The notes beneath the pieces were generated by a model. The model saw only the letters and a program-made list of their open reading frames with translations, was not told the DNA's origin and made no database searches. The position numbers were made by a program, and so were the translations under genes. A DNA stretch of 64,000 nt from Haemonchus contortus (taxonomy: Eukaryota > Nematoda > Chromadorea > Rhabditida > Trichostrongylidae), in the NCBI GenBank assembly GCA_000469685.2, contig LS997566.1, positions 40,402,420 through 40,466,419 of the forward strand. Direction: 5' to 3'. Of the stretch, positions 12,401 through 27,400 are shown one piece after another. The first letter of the stretch is position 1; each line of letters begins with the position of its first letter.

Positions 12401-15400
12401 AATCGGACATGCTCTTTATTGATAAAAACGCAGGAAGGTGTCGCTTAGTGAAATTCAACAGGTGTCGATGGTCTTGATCGCTTCTAAAGGGTGACGTACT
12501 GGCTGCCTTCCGTGAACGACATTGTGGAATTGAGAACCAGTGACCATGTAGCACGTGTGTATCAATTCATTGTTGTTGCGATGAACGACGAGCCTTGATT
12601 TGCTGGATAGACGATAATTTACATTGCTGTAGAGAACTCTTTTCCTCCCAGACGTTTCAATGCGATTTGTAAAAGTATAGTGCATGTTACGGAAAGAAAA
12701 GGATTCTAACACAAACAATGTTGCCGGTGCTCTCCTAATAGGGAGAAAACTTGAAATAGCACAGTATCTGGAGCTTCTTGACAATCCACTATCTTCACAA
12801 TGCGCTATATTGTCGGCACTCTCATATCTAAGCATCTCCTTCCGCCGAATCTCTCAGCACCGCGTCATCAACGAACGAGCATTCAAATCAGAACATTCAT
12901 ATCAAATGGTATGCTGTGCATTTGCTGACTCTTCGTTTATAACAATTTTCTTCGTTCACGCTTCCATGAAAGATGAAAGCTTTGCCATTTCTTCAAGGAG
13001 CGGAATGATCGGTGCTGCTGGGATAAGGTGACGAAAAAAAATCAGAGTAAGAGGGCTTGCCCCATTCCCGAATCTGATACGAGTCAAAGATTTTTCAGCA
13101 GTTGCAAAGGCGTAATCCGAAAAACAAGAGATAGAGCTATATGTCAAGGACATTGTGAAAAAAAATGCGGATTGGCTACTGCACCCCCAAGCGCACACTA
13201 TTTCGCAGTATGTTTTTCCATCTGTTTTGAGAGAGCCAACATTTATTGTCAGAGAATTTCAACGAATGAAACTCTGCTGATCTTGATCGTTTGAGATGAA
13301 CAGCAGTGGGAAACCTCCTTAAAGCTTTCTGTGATAACTCCTATGAATTTCCATCACCTCAACTCACGTCAAGCCTTAAAACGAGGAATTCTTTATCTTT
13401 TCCTCAGTCAAAAAGTGAAATAATCTGCAGCATTAGTGGAACTTGCCGAGATATTCAAATGACAATCAAACAATGAGACTCATAGGTTAGAGTTCGAACA
13501 ACAATAACTTCTACTGTTGAAGCAAAGAAGAGACAGGTGTTAGAGAAGTTTTGCACACTGATTGTGGAAAAGGTAAGCATACTCGTTTAATCGTTTTATT
13601 TATCCAAATGTTTAGTGCTGTACATGCGAACTCGAAGATGGCAAATGCAATCAGGGTGAATGCGGAGGTACGGCAAACTTTTCTAATGCCTATTTCCACT
13701 CTTAATCGTTATAAGCGCGATCAGTATCGAATTATCAATGAGGTGAAGATAATATTAAGAAGCATTATGAGACCGCCTGACCCATGGATGAGTAAGCATC
13801 GTCTGGAGCTGTTTGGCAAGGAGAAAATGGGTAGCTTTGTGAAAATTTCTACGGCAGTTATGACACGAATAATCTCCACTGCAACAGTGAGAACCGATGG
13901 ATTTGCAAAGGTGTAGAGCAGCTGAGCTGAAAAGCAAGATATCGGACAAGCTGTAGGCGACGGGTTGTGATAGGCGGATGCATTTCATTTTTCCAAAACT
14001 TCTCTCTGAGCTCAGAAAACACTACTACCATTTTAGCTCCACTTTTCAGCAGCATTACACTACCGACGAGAAAAGTGTGCTGCTGCATGACGTTCGTTGT
14101 CTTTTTTGCTAATCCCTCGACGTTCTTGAATGCTCCACACGTCGCGTGCTTTTTTCTGCCCAGCTCCGGATCTAATTCGCTCAGCATGTTGACTTCTCGC
14201 AATAGATACTCGTAGCTAGAACATTCAGAGATATTGCTTCCATTACGCGTGAGGAATTTTTAGTTGGCGGAGTCGTAGGGCCTAGATCCCCATGAGCTCA
14301 AGAAGCATAAGCTGAATAGGAACACCCGGGATGCCTGACACTCTAATTACCGCTTCTTTGTCGACGGTATCAGAAATCTTATCCGAATTGATGAACACAA
14401 TACACAACGTCACCTTGCACTCCCGCGATATTTTAATGAGTATTCCAGCAGCGCAGATGGGATCGACCGTACTGGACCTTCTCCCAAACCCTCCTTGCTC
14501 ACCGTTCTCCTTCATCATGTGTTCTGCCATTCCTTTGATGATTACTCGCTTGACTACAGTATATAACTATAACATCGATTTCCGAATTTTGTTCCCTGAA
14601 AGTCGCAGCTCTATCTTCACGCTAGGGAGAACCAGTAACGTCATTACGCCGAACTAGGTCACTCCTTCCAACTCGCGCGCGGCGCAGCCCACTACGATCT
14701 AGAGATGATACTACAGTACTACTAAGTGTCAGTAGAGCGAACGACTTGCCTCTTTTTCGAGATGACTGAGTTCTTCCCATTCACAACAGCGACTTCAGTT
14801 GAAAATCGCGGGCTGACGCGCCGCGTACGACGGCTGCCGCGTGACCTAGTTTCGACGGACGTGCGGAACGAAGCGCACCACGAAAAACAGATCCTAGCGT
14901 AGAGAACATGATAGTCCAATGATTTTTGGAATTTCGAAACAATAGCATAGTGAGCCATGCAAAATGATTGTTATTTGATATATTCCAACATGAAACTGTG
15001 CAGCAGGTGTCTTCCAAGTCCGTCGCTAATGCAGGGGCTTCTGGAGATGCGAATCATCAAGAAATCATGCAGGCTTTCACGCTGCCCCTTCCACTTCGTT
15101 AGTTCCTAGATGGAGCTCTTCGGCCGAGATTCTGACATCATGACGTTGACTTCACCGATGAAGATCTTGTAAAAAGTGGGGTTCTCTTCAAAGATCTCTT
15201 TTTAGTTCAAATAGAACCCCTCCAGCTTATCTTCTTCCTAGCTTGATGTTGTGCGTAGGCAACAAACATTGCTAGAGTTGATATTCACCACCATCTTTCC
15301 ACTGACAAACTTCCGATACTGAATTTCAAGCTTTCTTACGCGAACGATTAAAAGTCTGCCTCTACTGCAGTTGGGTGTTCCAAAAAACAGCTTTTCTCCA

Positions 15401-18400
15401 TTCTTGAGAGCGTGTGCAGCGGGCGATGCCTTTCGCAAGTCCCTTCGGACTTGATTTCCTGGCTTGCATCATCGCATCTTCAATGCATACTTCCGAAGCA
15501 ATGTTGGATTGGAAGTACAGGTCGTCGACCGACTTTTCTCCTCTCAAGCCATCTTCTAAATTCGTTATGTTCTAGCAGCCTCTTCCGAGCGGTTCAATGC
15601 AACGCTTCGTATTAGGGGAACTACCAGGTTCCATCTTATGAGTATACACGACTAGCTTGTCAGGATCTCATATAAAGGCTCTTGATAGAATCCAGATAGT
15701 TGGCCAGGCTACTCAAGAGTGAATAAGGGGATTATTTATTGGAGGAATACTCCGCATCGTCCCCGTGTGCTTCCGATTGAAATGGATGCGAGCTTTTGGC
15801 TGAGTCCATGTGCGGAATAACAGCCGCGCCCACAGACTCTCCACCCACGCATGCATGGATACTCCTGTGAGAAAATAGAAAGTCCAAATTGACTAACAGC
15901 GGAAATACGGATCCACTCCTGAATCCGCCTGCATTTTTTTGACAAGTACCGGTGGTTTTCGGTTCGCGATTTATTGCACCACTATGTAGCCTCCTCAGCA
16001 ACCGGGTCATCCAATGGAGGAATAAGGCGATTATTTATGATCCCTTTATTCCTCTATTGAATGACCCGGTTGCTGACTATATAATAATAATAATTCATTT
16101 TTCAGTTAACGAGAATCTTGATTCACAACATTACCTATATCTAACTAGTCTAATTTTTGCATACAAAATGTAGGTGGCCAATAGACTGACCAATAATATA
16201 ATACCAAAGAAATGAACTTAAGTTACATTTTCTTGGAAAAAGCGCTTTATATGTTGTATAACCGCCATATTCTCCTAATCAGGCTGAATGCGAGAAATTT
16301 GTAGACGAAAGCCGATTGGCAGCACCGGTTTCAAGAGGGAAACCTTTCAAGCTAATTTTTTCCATGTACGCTCTGAAGTAAAATGTTCAGGATGGCTGAC
16401 CGATGTCGATTTTGTTCTCTTTGTATCAGTTTTGAATCAAAATTGTACAAACCCATTAGCTTACGCTGCCCATTGTTTGCACGACGGAGTTACGAATAGG
16501 TGAGCCTGAAAGATATCTGTCCTATTTGGGGAGAGGCAGGCCCGTCAAATAAGGATCACTGAAATATCCAAACACTTTCATATTCCACGATGTGCCGCAA
16601 AAACTGAAACAAAATATCTATACTCAATGTGTAACATACACTTTCCTATCTTTCCTACCTTCCTTGCTCTACACTCACGACACCGCGGCACGCTGACTGG
16701 CTCGGTGGTATGAGTTCACTGGGCGTGATTCACTAGCTTGCCAAAATTGATGTTTTCCTAGTCCTTCATTTGAAATAGTGTATAATAGCTCGCTCAACTG
16801 AAAAACGAAAGGTGAGTTCAAAAGACGCTACAGAGCATAAATACAGCCCATAGTATGAAGCGTGGTATGAAGTTCGAGCCTTTTGAAATGCGTATCTGTC
16901 AACTGTGGAAGTCTCTTCTGATTAGTGATTGATTTAACATATTCACATAGATTTAGTGGCAGGGACTCTGCATTTCCGCCCTCATAAAAAACTACCATCG
17001 CATTTGCACATCTTACGAGCTGCACACACTCACCTGAACCAAGCTTCTCGAAAAGTACCCAGATGAGAATGCACTCATTAATTCATCTTATTTGTTTTCC
17101 TTAACAGCTGGTGACAACCAATTGAATGGAAAAATAAACAACAACAAAATCGCTTTTTACGCTGCCAATAATAGTGAAGAACTAGAATCTAGAAAGAAGC
17201 GGCGTTAAAATATTGCTCGAAAAAAACCTGATTCACTTGATGAATTCAGGCCAATAGCAGGTTACATGAATATTTGTCCGGATAAGTTTCACGGGACGTT
17301 ACCACATAAGCTCTGGGAATGGAGAGACATTATCAGGCATGAGCTCATTCATGCACTAGTATTCTCGCAAATGCTGTTCCAAAAGTTTCCAGGAGCTGGA
17401 CAGTATCAATGGTACGAGTGAGTCATTATAACTGGAGGCCACATTCGAAGATGTTCTTAGGCGATTTTAAAATTCAGACCAACTGATTCGGAAAACGGGG
17501 AATATATGTAGTTGAGAAAGTGTGTTCTAGGCTCTAAGAACGAATTTTGGTATGAGAAATAGCCTATAAAAAATACTTGAACAGAAACGCGGGTTCAAGG
17601 TTATTTCGGCAACGACAGGAGGTCTAACGAAACCGAGCACTTGCTCAGATCGACAGTTCTTATTTCATCATATCTGTCGCAGAAAGTTTTGTCGGATTGC
17701 TGATATTATAACATTTTCCCAGACCGGACCAAATCTCTTAATCCCTGGGTCCAATACGTATGCTAGTTTCTTTGTCCTGCTCTCCATGATTCGGTAGACA
17801 AGAATAACAGTCAAATACGGCCAAGAAAACATCTGAGAAGTTTCAAGAGGAAAAAAAACCGTGTAGGCTCACTCTCACCCGTAATGTTCCCTTTGTTGAG
17901 AAAATATTTTACATCATAGCTATGATGAAGATTTAGGGATAGATCATGTGTAATAGTAATATAAACACAGATCACTCGAAGTTATCTCATTCACTAATCC
18001 CACTCCTTTTTGATTGAAGCAAATGGCTCAAGCATCCTGTATAAGCCCTTCAGTCTGGCGGCAACTGAACGATACAGCCACCACCTTCGAATGTGGCCTA
18101 TTTTGTGGTGAGATTATAAAAGTGATGAAAACTTTTCTTGTTAATAGGAAAGGGTCATTTTACATTTACCCCAATGTTACCCAACAATACACACGTCTCG
18201 ATTGGGAAACATCAAAAGGGCCGGTAAGTGTAACATATAGTTTCTGTGAGACGATCTATCTTTCGAAACTACGGTGCGTTTCAAAAGTGTATGCACACCC
18301 AGCATTTTATTTTTTTGGGAATACCATTGCTTTCTGTAACCTGTGACCTTCACCACACAATTCCTCGTGTGCGATAACCTACGAACACTTTTTCTGAGAA

Positions 18401-21400
18401 GACATCGCAGCTGATAACACTATTTTTTATTAAAGGAAATTTTTTCTTTGTTTCAAAAGTACGTGTGCACTTAGCAAAAAACAAAAATGTAAACGAGATC
18501 AGAAACCAACAGGGCCTCATAAATCCCTGTGAAGGTTATCGACAACGAAGAGTCGTTTGACAATGGTTTCGGTACGGTAGGTTCTTCAGTTACCTTTGAA
18601 ATGAAACAGTTCGAGTGTGCACATACTGTTGAAACTTCAACTGGGCCGCTCTTTCTCATGCATTGCTAGATTCACTCGAGACTCTGGCAGCTAGCGCTCA
18701 CAACACATATTTCGACTGCTCAGGACAACAGGAGAATACGACATCTTGTGGCAAATACCTCTCTGTCTGTGAGTCAGACAAAAGGTCAGATGGGTTTATC
18801 AGTCTTGCACACGACCGTTTGGCGCTCTATCCGCTCTGATGAGCATATCACACGATAGACGATGGAGAAGGTTACTCGACCCAATACTCGCCAGACGCTG
18901 ACAAGGCTGAAGTTTGCTCGCCCAGACCATCAAAGAGCCTCCTCCGAAATTCCTTCTCAAAACACGAGTGGCTCTCGCTGAAGCTCCCCCCAGCAACGAC
19001 GAAATCCATTCAGCCCGTCGAGTTTGAACTTCCTTTCATCGGGAAGATCACCTAAGAACAACATGAGTAAAACACGTTGTTTGTTCTGAAAATAGGCAAA
19101 TTCTGAAAATTCTCGAACAACCGTACCTTGTTCCATGATGTTGCCATCTTCCGGCGAGCAAACTCCAGCCTTGTTAGCGTGTGGCGAGTATTGAGTCGAG
19201 TAGCCTTCTCCATTGTCTCTCGTGTGATATACTCAACGGATAGAGCGCCACCCAGTCGAATGCGAGACTGATGAGCCCATCTGCGCTCTTGTCTGACTCG
19301 TAGAGAAAGAGGTATTTGCCACAAGACGTGCTATTCTCCTGTTGTACTAAGCTGTCAAAATACGTGGACGGTCAAAAATATTAGGTTGATGCATAATTAT
19401 TGCGGATTTTTTCGCGGCTTTTTTCTCTCGATAGAATTTGAATATTGAGTTTGGGTTTTTCCTAAAAATGATCTAATTGATTTCCTCTACAAGAATATAC
19501 TCAAAAAACCGTCCGTATATTCGCGTAATTAGGCTTTACTACTTCGAGAAAGATTGGAAGGTGGCGCAGTCATTCCGCGATCTCAGTAACTTCTCGGCGA
19601 TCGTTCATTAGGTGATCTAGTGAAAGGACACATGACTTTCTAGCGGTCAGAACACGATTATTTTGATATTTTCTATTTCCCCTGCATTTTACCTGCCTCT
19701 ATATATTAGGTTGATTTTCCATTTTGCATTATTATTGCGAATTTTTTCCAGCAAATTTTTTCCAGCAAATTTTACTTGAAGAAACTATAAAAATACTGAG
19801 AAAAGACATATTCAAATAATTACTCCGGAACTTAGTCACCATCTACATCAAGCACTGCTTAGTTAGTCGGATCCCAGAAGCGAAGAAGTTTTGATCCTTA
19901 CGGGCGACCCACGCCTTGACATCGGCCATCAAGTCATCCAAACTTCTATTCTCTAGCCTTTTTTTCGATGAACGGTTGACAACGGTTGACGAGATAATCC
20001 ATAAAAGTTCCTGCTGGTGAATATGGCAGATTTAGAGGCAGATCCCATTTCTTGGTTGGCTCTGGCTGATTGTTCGATCGCCGAAAAGTTACTGAGATCG
20101 CGGAATGACTGTGCCACCTTCCAATCTTTCTCGAAGTAGTTAGGCCTAATTTCGCGAATATGCGGATGCGTTTTTGAGTATATCCTTGTAGAGGAAATCA
20201 AGTATATATGCTTGTAGAGGAAATCAAGTAGATTATTTTTAGGAAAAACCCAAACTCAATATTCAAATTCTATCGAGAGAAAAAAGCCGCGAAAAAATCC
20301 GCAATAATTATGCATCAACCTAATTTTTTTGACCGTCCACGTATTTTGACAGCTTAGTACAACAGGAGAATATCACGTCTTGTGGCAAATACCTCTTTGT
20401 CTGTGAGTCAGACAAGAGCACAGATGGATTTATCAGTCTCGCATACGACCGATTGGCGCTCTATCCGCTCTGATGAGTATATCACACGAGAGACGATGGA
20501 GAAGGTTACTCGACTCAATACTCGCCACACGCTAACAAGGCTGGAGTTTGCTCGCCGGAAGATGGCAACATCATGGAACAAGGTACGGTTGTTCGAGATT
20601 TTTCACGATTTGCCTATTTTTAGAACAAACAACGTGTCGTACCCATTTTGTTCTTAGGCGATCATCTCTGATGAAAGGAAGTTCAATCTCGACGGGCCGA
20701 ATGGATTTCGTCGTTACTGGGGGGAGCTTCAGCGAGAGCCACTCGTGTTTTTGAGAAGGAATTTCGGAGGAGATTCTTTGATGGTCTGGGCAAGCAAACT
20801 CCAGCCTTGTTAGCGTGTGGCGAGTATCGAGTCGAGTAACCTTCTCCATCGTCTCTCGTGTGATATACTCATCAGAGCGGATAGAGCGCCAAACGGTCGT
20901 ATGCAAGACTGATAAACCCATCTGTGCTTTTGTCTGACTCACAGACAGAGAGGTATTTGCCACAAGATGTCGTATTCTCCTGTTGTCCTGAGCAGTCGAA
21001 ATACGTGTTGTGAGCGCTAGCTGCCAGAGTCTCGAGTGAATCTAGCAATGCATGAAAAAGAGCGGCCCAGTTGAAGTTTCAACAGTATGTGCACACTCGA
21101 AATGTTTCATTTCAAAGGTAACTGAAGAACCTACCGTAACGAAACCATTGTCGCGACCCTCGTTTTCGATAACCTATACAGAAATTTATGAGGCTCTGTT
21201 TGTTTCTGATTTCGATTATATTTTTGTTTTCTGCTAAGTGTGCACATACTTTTGAAACAAGGAAAAAATTTTCTTCAATGAAAAATTGTGTTAGCAGCTG
21301 CGATGTTATCTTAGAGGAAGTGTTCGTAGGTTATCGCATACAAGGCATTGAATGGTGAAGGTCACAGGTAACAGAAAGCAATGGTATTCCCAAAAACAAA

Positions 21401-24400
21401 ATGTTGAATGTGCACATACTTTTGAAACGCACTGTATTTTTGATGGAAGAGAAATAGCCATGTTCCTTCGAAGTTGAGCTAATTGTAGGGAACGAATTCT
21501 GGTAATGTGAAATTTTAGGTGAAACACGATGTTCACATGGTAGTCACACCAAAGGTCAAGAAAGAAGCTCGACGGCACTTCAACTGTTCAACCTTGGAAG
21601 GAGCGGAAATTGAAAATCAGGGTGGTGGGGGTACGGCTAGCAACCATTGGGAGAAACGTGTCTTCGAAGTAGGAGTTCGGTTCTACTAGAAAATTTCCTT
21701 TAAATGCTGAACTGATGAGTGGAAGGAAGGGAAGGGACAAACTAACAAAAAGAGAGTAACTTCTTTCCAACCATAAACCTACTGCTGGCACGCATTCGGG
21801 AGAAACGTGTTTTCGAGCTCTCGTTTTTCTTATGGGGACAACTGAGTCACCATCGCTATCGACCACTATATTGCTCTCGAAATGCTATCAGATTTCAATG
21901 ATAGGTCAGCGCTTCTTAGGTTTTTGGTGCATTGTTTCTGCAGAATCTATCAATATCAAACCTGACGGCCTTGAACTGGTTCGTAAAACAATCGAACAGT
22001 CTCTAATCATCTTTTTACCCTATTCTTAGGCTCACTAAGGGCGATTTTTGTGCTGGTAGTGTTACCGAGCAGACTATAAGCTGAGCAGTCTCTCGCGTTC
22101 TAGGTCTACTACTATAGGTGTCGGGCATAGTTGAAGAACAGCGTAACCCCCTCAACTTCAAAAAATTGAAAAAGATCTAATCAGTGGTCCACGCAGCCAT
22201 GGCTGACCACTTCTCTGAAGAAACTGCGATGGCCGATCTCACAAAGCCGCAAGTACTACGTCTCATTGCCCAGTTTCCCACGGCTCTGTTATCCCGCGGA
22301 CACGGTCACAGCCTCAATCAAGTCCCATTTTTGAGAATGAGTTAATGTCTGGTGTGACTACTCAAGTGTTCGCCCTATCTCGTGTGACGTTGGCATTATT
22401 CGAAGACTCTGGATGGTACAAAGTGGACTACAAGTGGGTCGTTCTTCTTAGAGCAGTTGATCATTCATTGCATAGCTTTTTTTCCTACTCAAGAAAATAG
22501 TCATTGCAGCAAGGCCGAAGACATGGAGTGGGGAAAGAATCTCGGTTGCGCTTTCGCCACGAAAAGTTGCTTGACATGGATTAGGATGAACCCAACAAAT
22601 CCCTACCCATTTTGCACGATACACTATGAAGCTAGGTAATTGACGCTTCTCAATTATTGCAGAACTCAGCTGATGGGTTTCCTTGGATTGTATATTGAGT
22701 TTCGTCTGAATTCATAAGAGAACCAATTGATATTAGCCTAGTTTTAAGTCACACTGACATAGGTTTTCACGGTTTCACTTTTTTTCAATCAAACTCGAGT
22801 GTATTACTCTGATTCCATATTTATGTCTGTGCTTTTTGCAGGAGTTACCATGAGCTCCTTGCTTTGGAGCACCGTGTGTAGTGATGCGCCACTCAGTGTA
22901 ACTCTCTTGCTGAACTTACAATTAGTTCTTCACTCATTGGTCATATTCAAGAGTTAGAGCATCACTGAAGACCTAATTTCGTCCGTACTCGAGTTTTTAT
23001 GCTGCTGGCGTGCTTCTTTCTGGATTTCTGGGTGCCAGATAAGATAGGACTTGTTCTCTACAGGATGAGGCGAATCCTATCCCTGTTATTTAAAAGCATT
23101 GGAAGCGCAATTGAGGGTGAAGAGTGAAGGAGAATATCTTTTGTGATATGTACTGATTAGTGCTGACATCAATAGTCAAGTGCATACTTCACCTATCGGC
23201 TGATACAAGTGTTTTGAAAGGTGATGTATTGCCGTTACAGTAGTGTCGTAACCTATGTTGTTATATCCACTCAATCAGCAACTTCTGCCTAAACATTCGA
23301 CGAGTACCTGTAGCTCTCTTGTGATGACTGGAACCGGCTTTCCCTAGAAGTAAAAACTGATGAGCCCACTCCATTGAGTTGTAGTACCTGAACAGGATCT
23401 ACCTTTGCAGATGTTCTGCTGCACGATTAGAGCAGCTTGTGTGTAACCTTGTACCGATGAACAAAACTTTTCCGCCTCCGTCAGATTTTTTGCCAGAATA
23501 TGACTACAATTTGGAAAACTTGTACCATGATAAAAAAGGACAGTCAATTTCTGGATATGGATCATTGCCTATGGCAGATTTCTGCCCCTACTATAAGGTG
23601 AGCTATTTTCACTGATCTGCTTTCGATATTGATATCACTTAGCTGCTGTTATGTGACAAACTTTGATCTGAGAAGATTTTCGAATCTCGAACGACAGCAT
23701 ACTCTGTTGGAACTGCTGAAATTATTCAAATATATAGGATACAAGATATTGAGAATATTCCGCTATCGACCAGTTTTGCTCTTAGTACACGCCTTTTTCG
23801 TTACACTATGTACTGTGGTCTGGCGGCTCATTACGCTTTTGGAAGGTCTGTCCCTCACTCACCCTTAACTCAATATCCTTATGAAAACATTCGCATGACT
23901 AGGTATGGCGATGATTAACAACTGATAAATCTAGTCAAATAAATAGGCGTTTAGCCCTATTGCCGAAAACATTTCAGTGCAACTCATACGACCTTTGCTC
24001 ATTGTGAAGAGGTTGCGTATTGTATTTTTAATAATTTTCTTTATGTAACAATAATATTCCTGTTTCTTTCTGGTTTTTCAGTATTTCATCACAAGCTCCA
24101 ATGCAAAGCTCCGGTGCTCTTCAGCCGTGCGGGGGTCTTGACCGACTTGCCGCTTCGCGTTCGAAGCTGCGGTCAGGTAGACGTGCGAAAAACTGGAGGG
24201 ATGGTGGCCCCCTTGCTTGAGTCCCCATTCTCCGTCCGCCCGAGGTCGCGGTAGACTTCGTTCTTCACGTATTAAGTTGCGCACAACAAGTCTCAGTACG
24301 TTACGTCTAAGTCGTCGTCGCGTTCTGGATCAAGGACCAAGACTCGCTCGGGGAAATATCCGCCCACGAGAGGGGAGTCGTCCTGTCGCCCTGCCACATC

Positions 24401-27400
24401 CTCTCGTCACTACCATCAGTTCTCGGCTCGTATGGTCCGGAAACTCTCACCTGAATTTCCTACTGGTCCACGGAGTTTTGCGTTGGAGCCTTCATCATTT
24501 TTCAATTACCACTTATATACATAGATATCTATATATAACTAATAGTTTATAAAAAAGCCTATAAAAAAGCTTTTGACAGCGTCGAAACGAATGCAGCCCT
24601 GTCAGCATTGGTCGATCAAGAAGTGAGCCCTTCATACATAAGAACACTAGCTGACTGCAGTAGTCGCTACAGCGCGACGGTGAAGCTGTTCCAACGACCT
24701 CTCCCCATCCCCATAGGGAAGGGTGTGAGAAAAGGCGACATTATTTCGCCGAAGCTATTCACAGCCGCGCTGTAGTTGGTTATGAAGTCTCTCGACTAGG
24801 ACGAAAAAGACATTCGTGTGGACGGACGGCTCCTCTCGAATCTCCGCTTTGCGGACGATATCGTTCTATTTTTATACAGCATTGCTGCAGCTGAGACTAT
24901 GCTCACTGAGCTTAATAAAGCAGGAGAGAAGGTAGGGCTGCGAATCAACCAAACAAAGACACAGTCCATGAAGAATGCTTGGGCCGACGAAGGTCAAATT
25001 AAGATCGATGGTACACCTATCAAGGAGTCCTCGTCATACGTTTGTCTCGGGCATTCCATGAATATGGACAATGACATGAGGGAAGAACTGGCGACACGGC
25101 AAAAAGCAGCGTGTACAGCCTTCGGACCTCCGGAAGACCTTCACCAGCCATCTGGCTGACCCCGAACGTAGCTCTAATCTATTCGATTCCACAGTTCTTC
25201 CTGCGCTCTGTTTCGAGTCGGAGTTTTGGGTGACCCGTGCATCCACGTCGGGTTCTCAACACAAGTCACGGAGCGCTCGAGCGATGTCTTTTGAGGTTCA
25301 ACCGACTCACGCGATATCGAACGTGTTTCCGCAGTTCCGATATGCGCAGTGTGTGTGTCTTCGTGTCTTGACTCGCTATCCAGTGGAATACATGAAGGAC
25401 GCAAAATTTCGGTATAATGAGAAGAGATGATGACAGATGGACAAGAAGGACAGTCGAGTTGGCTCCCATAAGATCTTCACGATATAAGGGTAGGTCTGCT
25501 GCGAGATGGGGGGATGTGCTTGTCGATCACGAGAAACAGATGCGACAACAGCTTAAGGACTTCTCACATCGCCGTCTTAGTCGAATCCTCAGTCTATCGT
25601 GAATGGCGATCGCGAAAGACAGAAACGAGTGGTTTTCACTGGTGCTCGCACATGTTTGTAGACGACCCGTATAAATAAATAAAAAAAGTAAAAAAGAGGA
25701 TAAACACACCACATTCTAGGGGAGCTTGGAGAGCACGGGAATATTCCACACTTTCGGTTGCTTGAAAAACACAAGTCCCTCTCCCAACAAAATGGCCACC
25801 GAGAGCGTGCTAGTGAGGTTTCTTTACTACAGGCTTTCTGTAGCCATTTTGATGGAAGACGATTTTGATCCTGTTAAGTGCTCTTTTGAGCCGTAAGCGT
25901 ATCAGATCGCCGCAATGGGATTGTTGGCAAAAAAAGAGAATTCCGGATTTGTTGATTCGTACTTCAGAATTACGGCCGTAAAACGGATGTGAGTCTCCCT
26001 GAAAGTTGTAGAGTTACTGGAAGTATTGGGAGATTTATCTATGGCAACATCCTTTCTCAGGTAAGTCGCATCAGTTGTTTAACAGTGCGAGTGAATTGGT
26101 TTTCAAGGAGCTTTTTCAAGGTTATCGTGTTGACATTTGAAAGTGATAGAGTAACAAGGCAACTGCGTATCATCAACGTGTGTCGGGAAAACAAACGAAC
26201 GCTCTGAGCTAACTAGACTGTTCAACTGATTGAATTTTATTATTGATGATTACCCAAGATTCCCATATGGAGCAGCAACCCCTAGGCGAAAGCGAAAGGA
26301 AATTATCTACTGGGGTGTGTTGCCTGGAATAACAAGCATGAAGGGAGTGAAGCTAGCAGATTATTCAATAGAATCTGTTACAAGAGTAATTTCCTTACAG
26401 GTTTTCTCCCATTCATCACGCTGCTTATCTATGGATGCAGCTTATATGGAAGCCTCGAATTTGAAACAGTACCATGGTGTTGGTTGTTATGAGGTCTGTT
26501 TTAAATGAAATTGTAACGCCACAGAAAACACTCAAAATTGAAAATAAAGGTAACATCTGGTGACCTAGTAGTGAAAAGAAAAGCGCATAGACTTCTTGGG
26601 AAAAGTTGCAAGCGCAAGTTGCAAGTGAAATATAAAAAATGATAGTCTTTGGGGGTTATCCTGAGGGATGCGACCTCGCATTCAAATTTGGTTCAGAATG
26701 GCAGTGGCGCATTAAATGCGTATATGGCCTATACACTGACTTGCGGTGGCACGTCGATGTTTAATTCAGTGCCTTTTATTCTCCCAAACGAGTATGGTAC
26801 TGACCACGCGACCCCGGAGGGATGGGGGACTTGATTGGCCGAGGGTGATATCAATCCAGGATTTGGACCGGTGACCATAAAAGCGTGATAGTGCGCCACT
26901 TCCCACTACGTCTTCTCCGCTTATCGAGCGATTTGGCAACAAAAATCAGCTTTTCCAATCAGCTTCGCGTTCATTCTCTTTTTTTCGTATCAAATAAGCC
27001 ATACACACCATTTTGCTTGAAGTATTTGAGACACAAGAGTATGTAGACAATGAAATGAGGTGAGACAAGGTAACACCTCGAACATTGAAGTGCATCAAAC
27101 CTTAACAATGATACATTACATCAATGCAGTGATCATATTGTAGCCATACTGAATAGGCGGATTCCAAACCGAAAAAAATTCTTTCTCTTTCTGCAAAGAT
27201 AGAAGGAGTGAGGTTTTTCCGAGATACAAGTTTTTTTCGGAAAAGTTCTGGAAGAAATCTCGTTGAGCTAACTAGCTATTCTCTTCTCTAGGAATCGGTC
27301 GACTAAGACTAGTAGAGATCCAAACGAGATAGAACAAACTCTATCATTTTCGTTTGGGAAAATGACAAAGTTCTCCTCTGATACTTTATATTGCCCATTG

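Noticed and set aside
12455..12835. Intact gene on the minus strand
   Set aside because: Resembles a mariner transposase fragment and sits in an insertion missing from unit 2.
12998..13027. Possible 30-bp extra exon between exons 3 and 4 of copy 1
   Set aside because: Exon 3 joins exon 4 in phase without it, and copy 2 has a 34-base counterpart ending in GC that would shift the frame.
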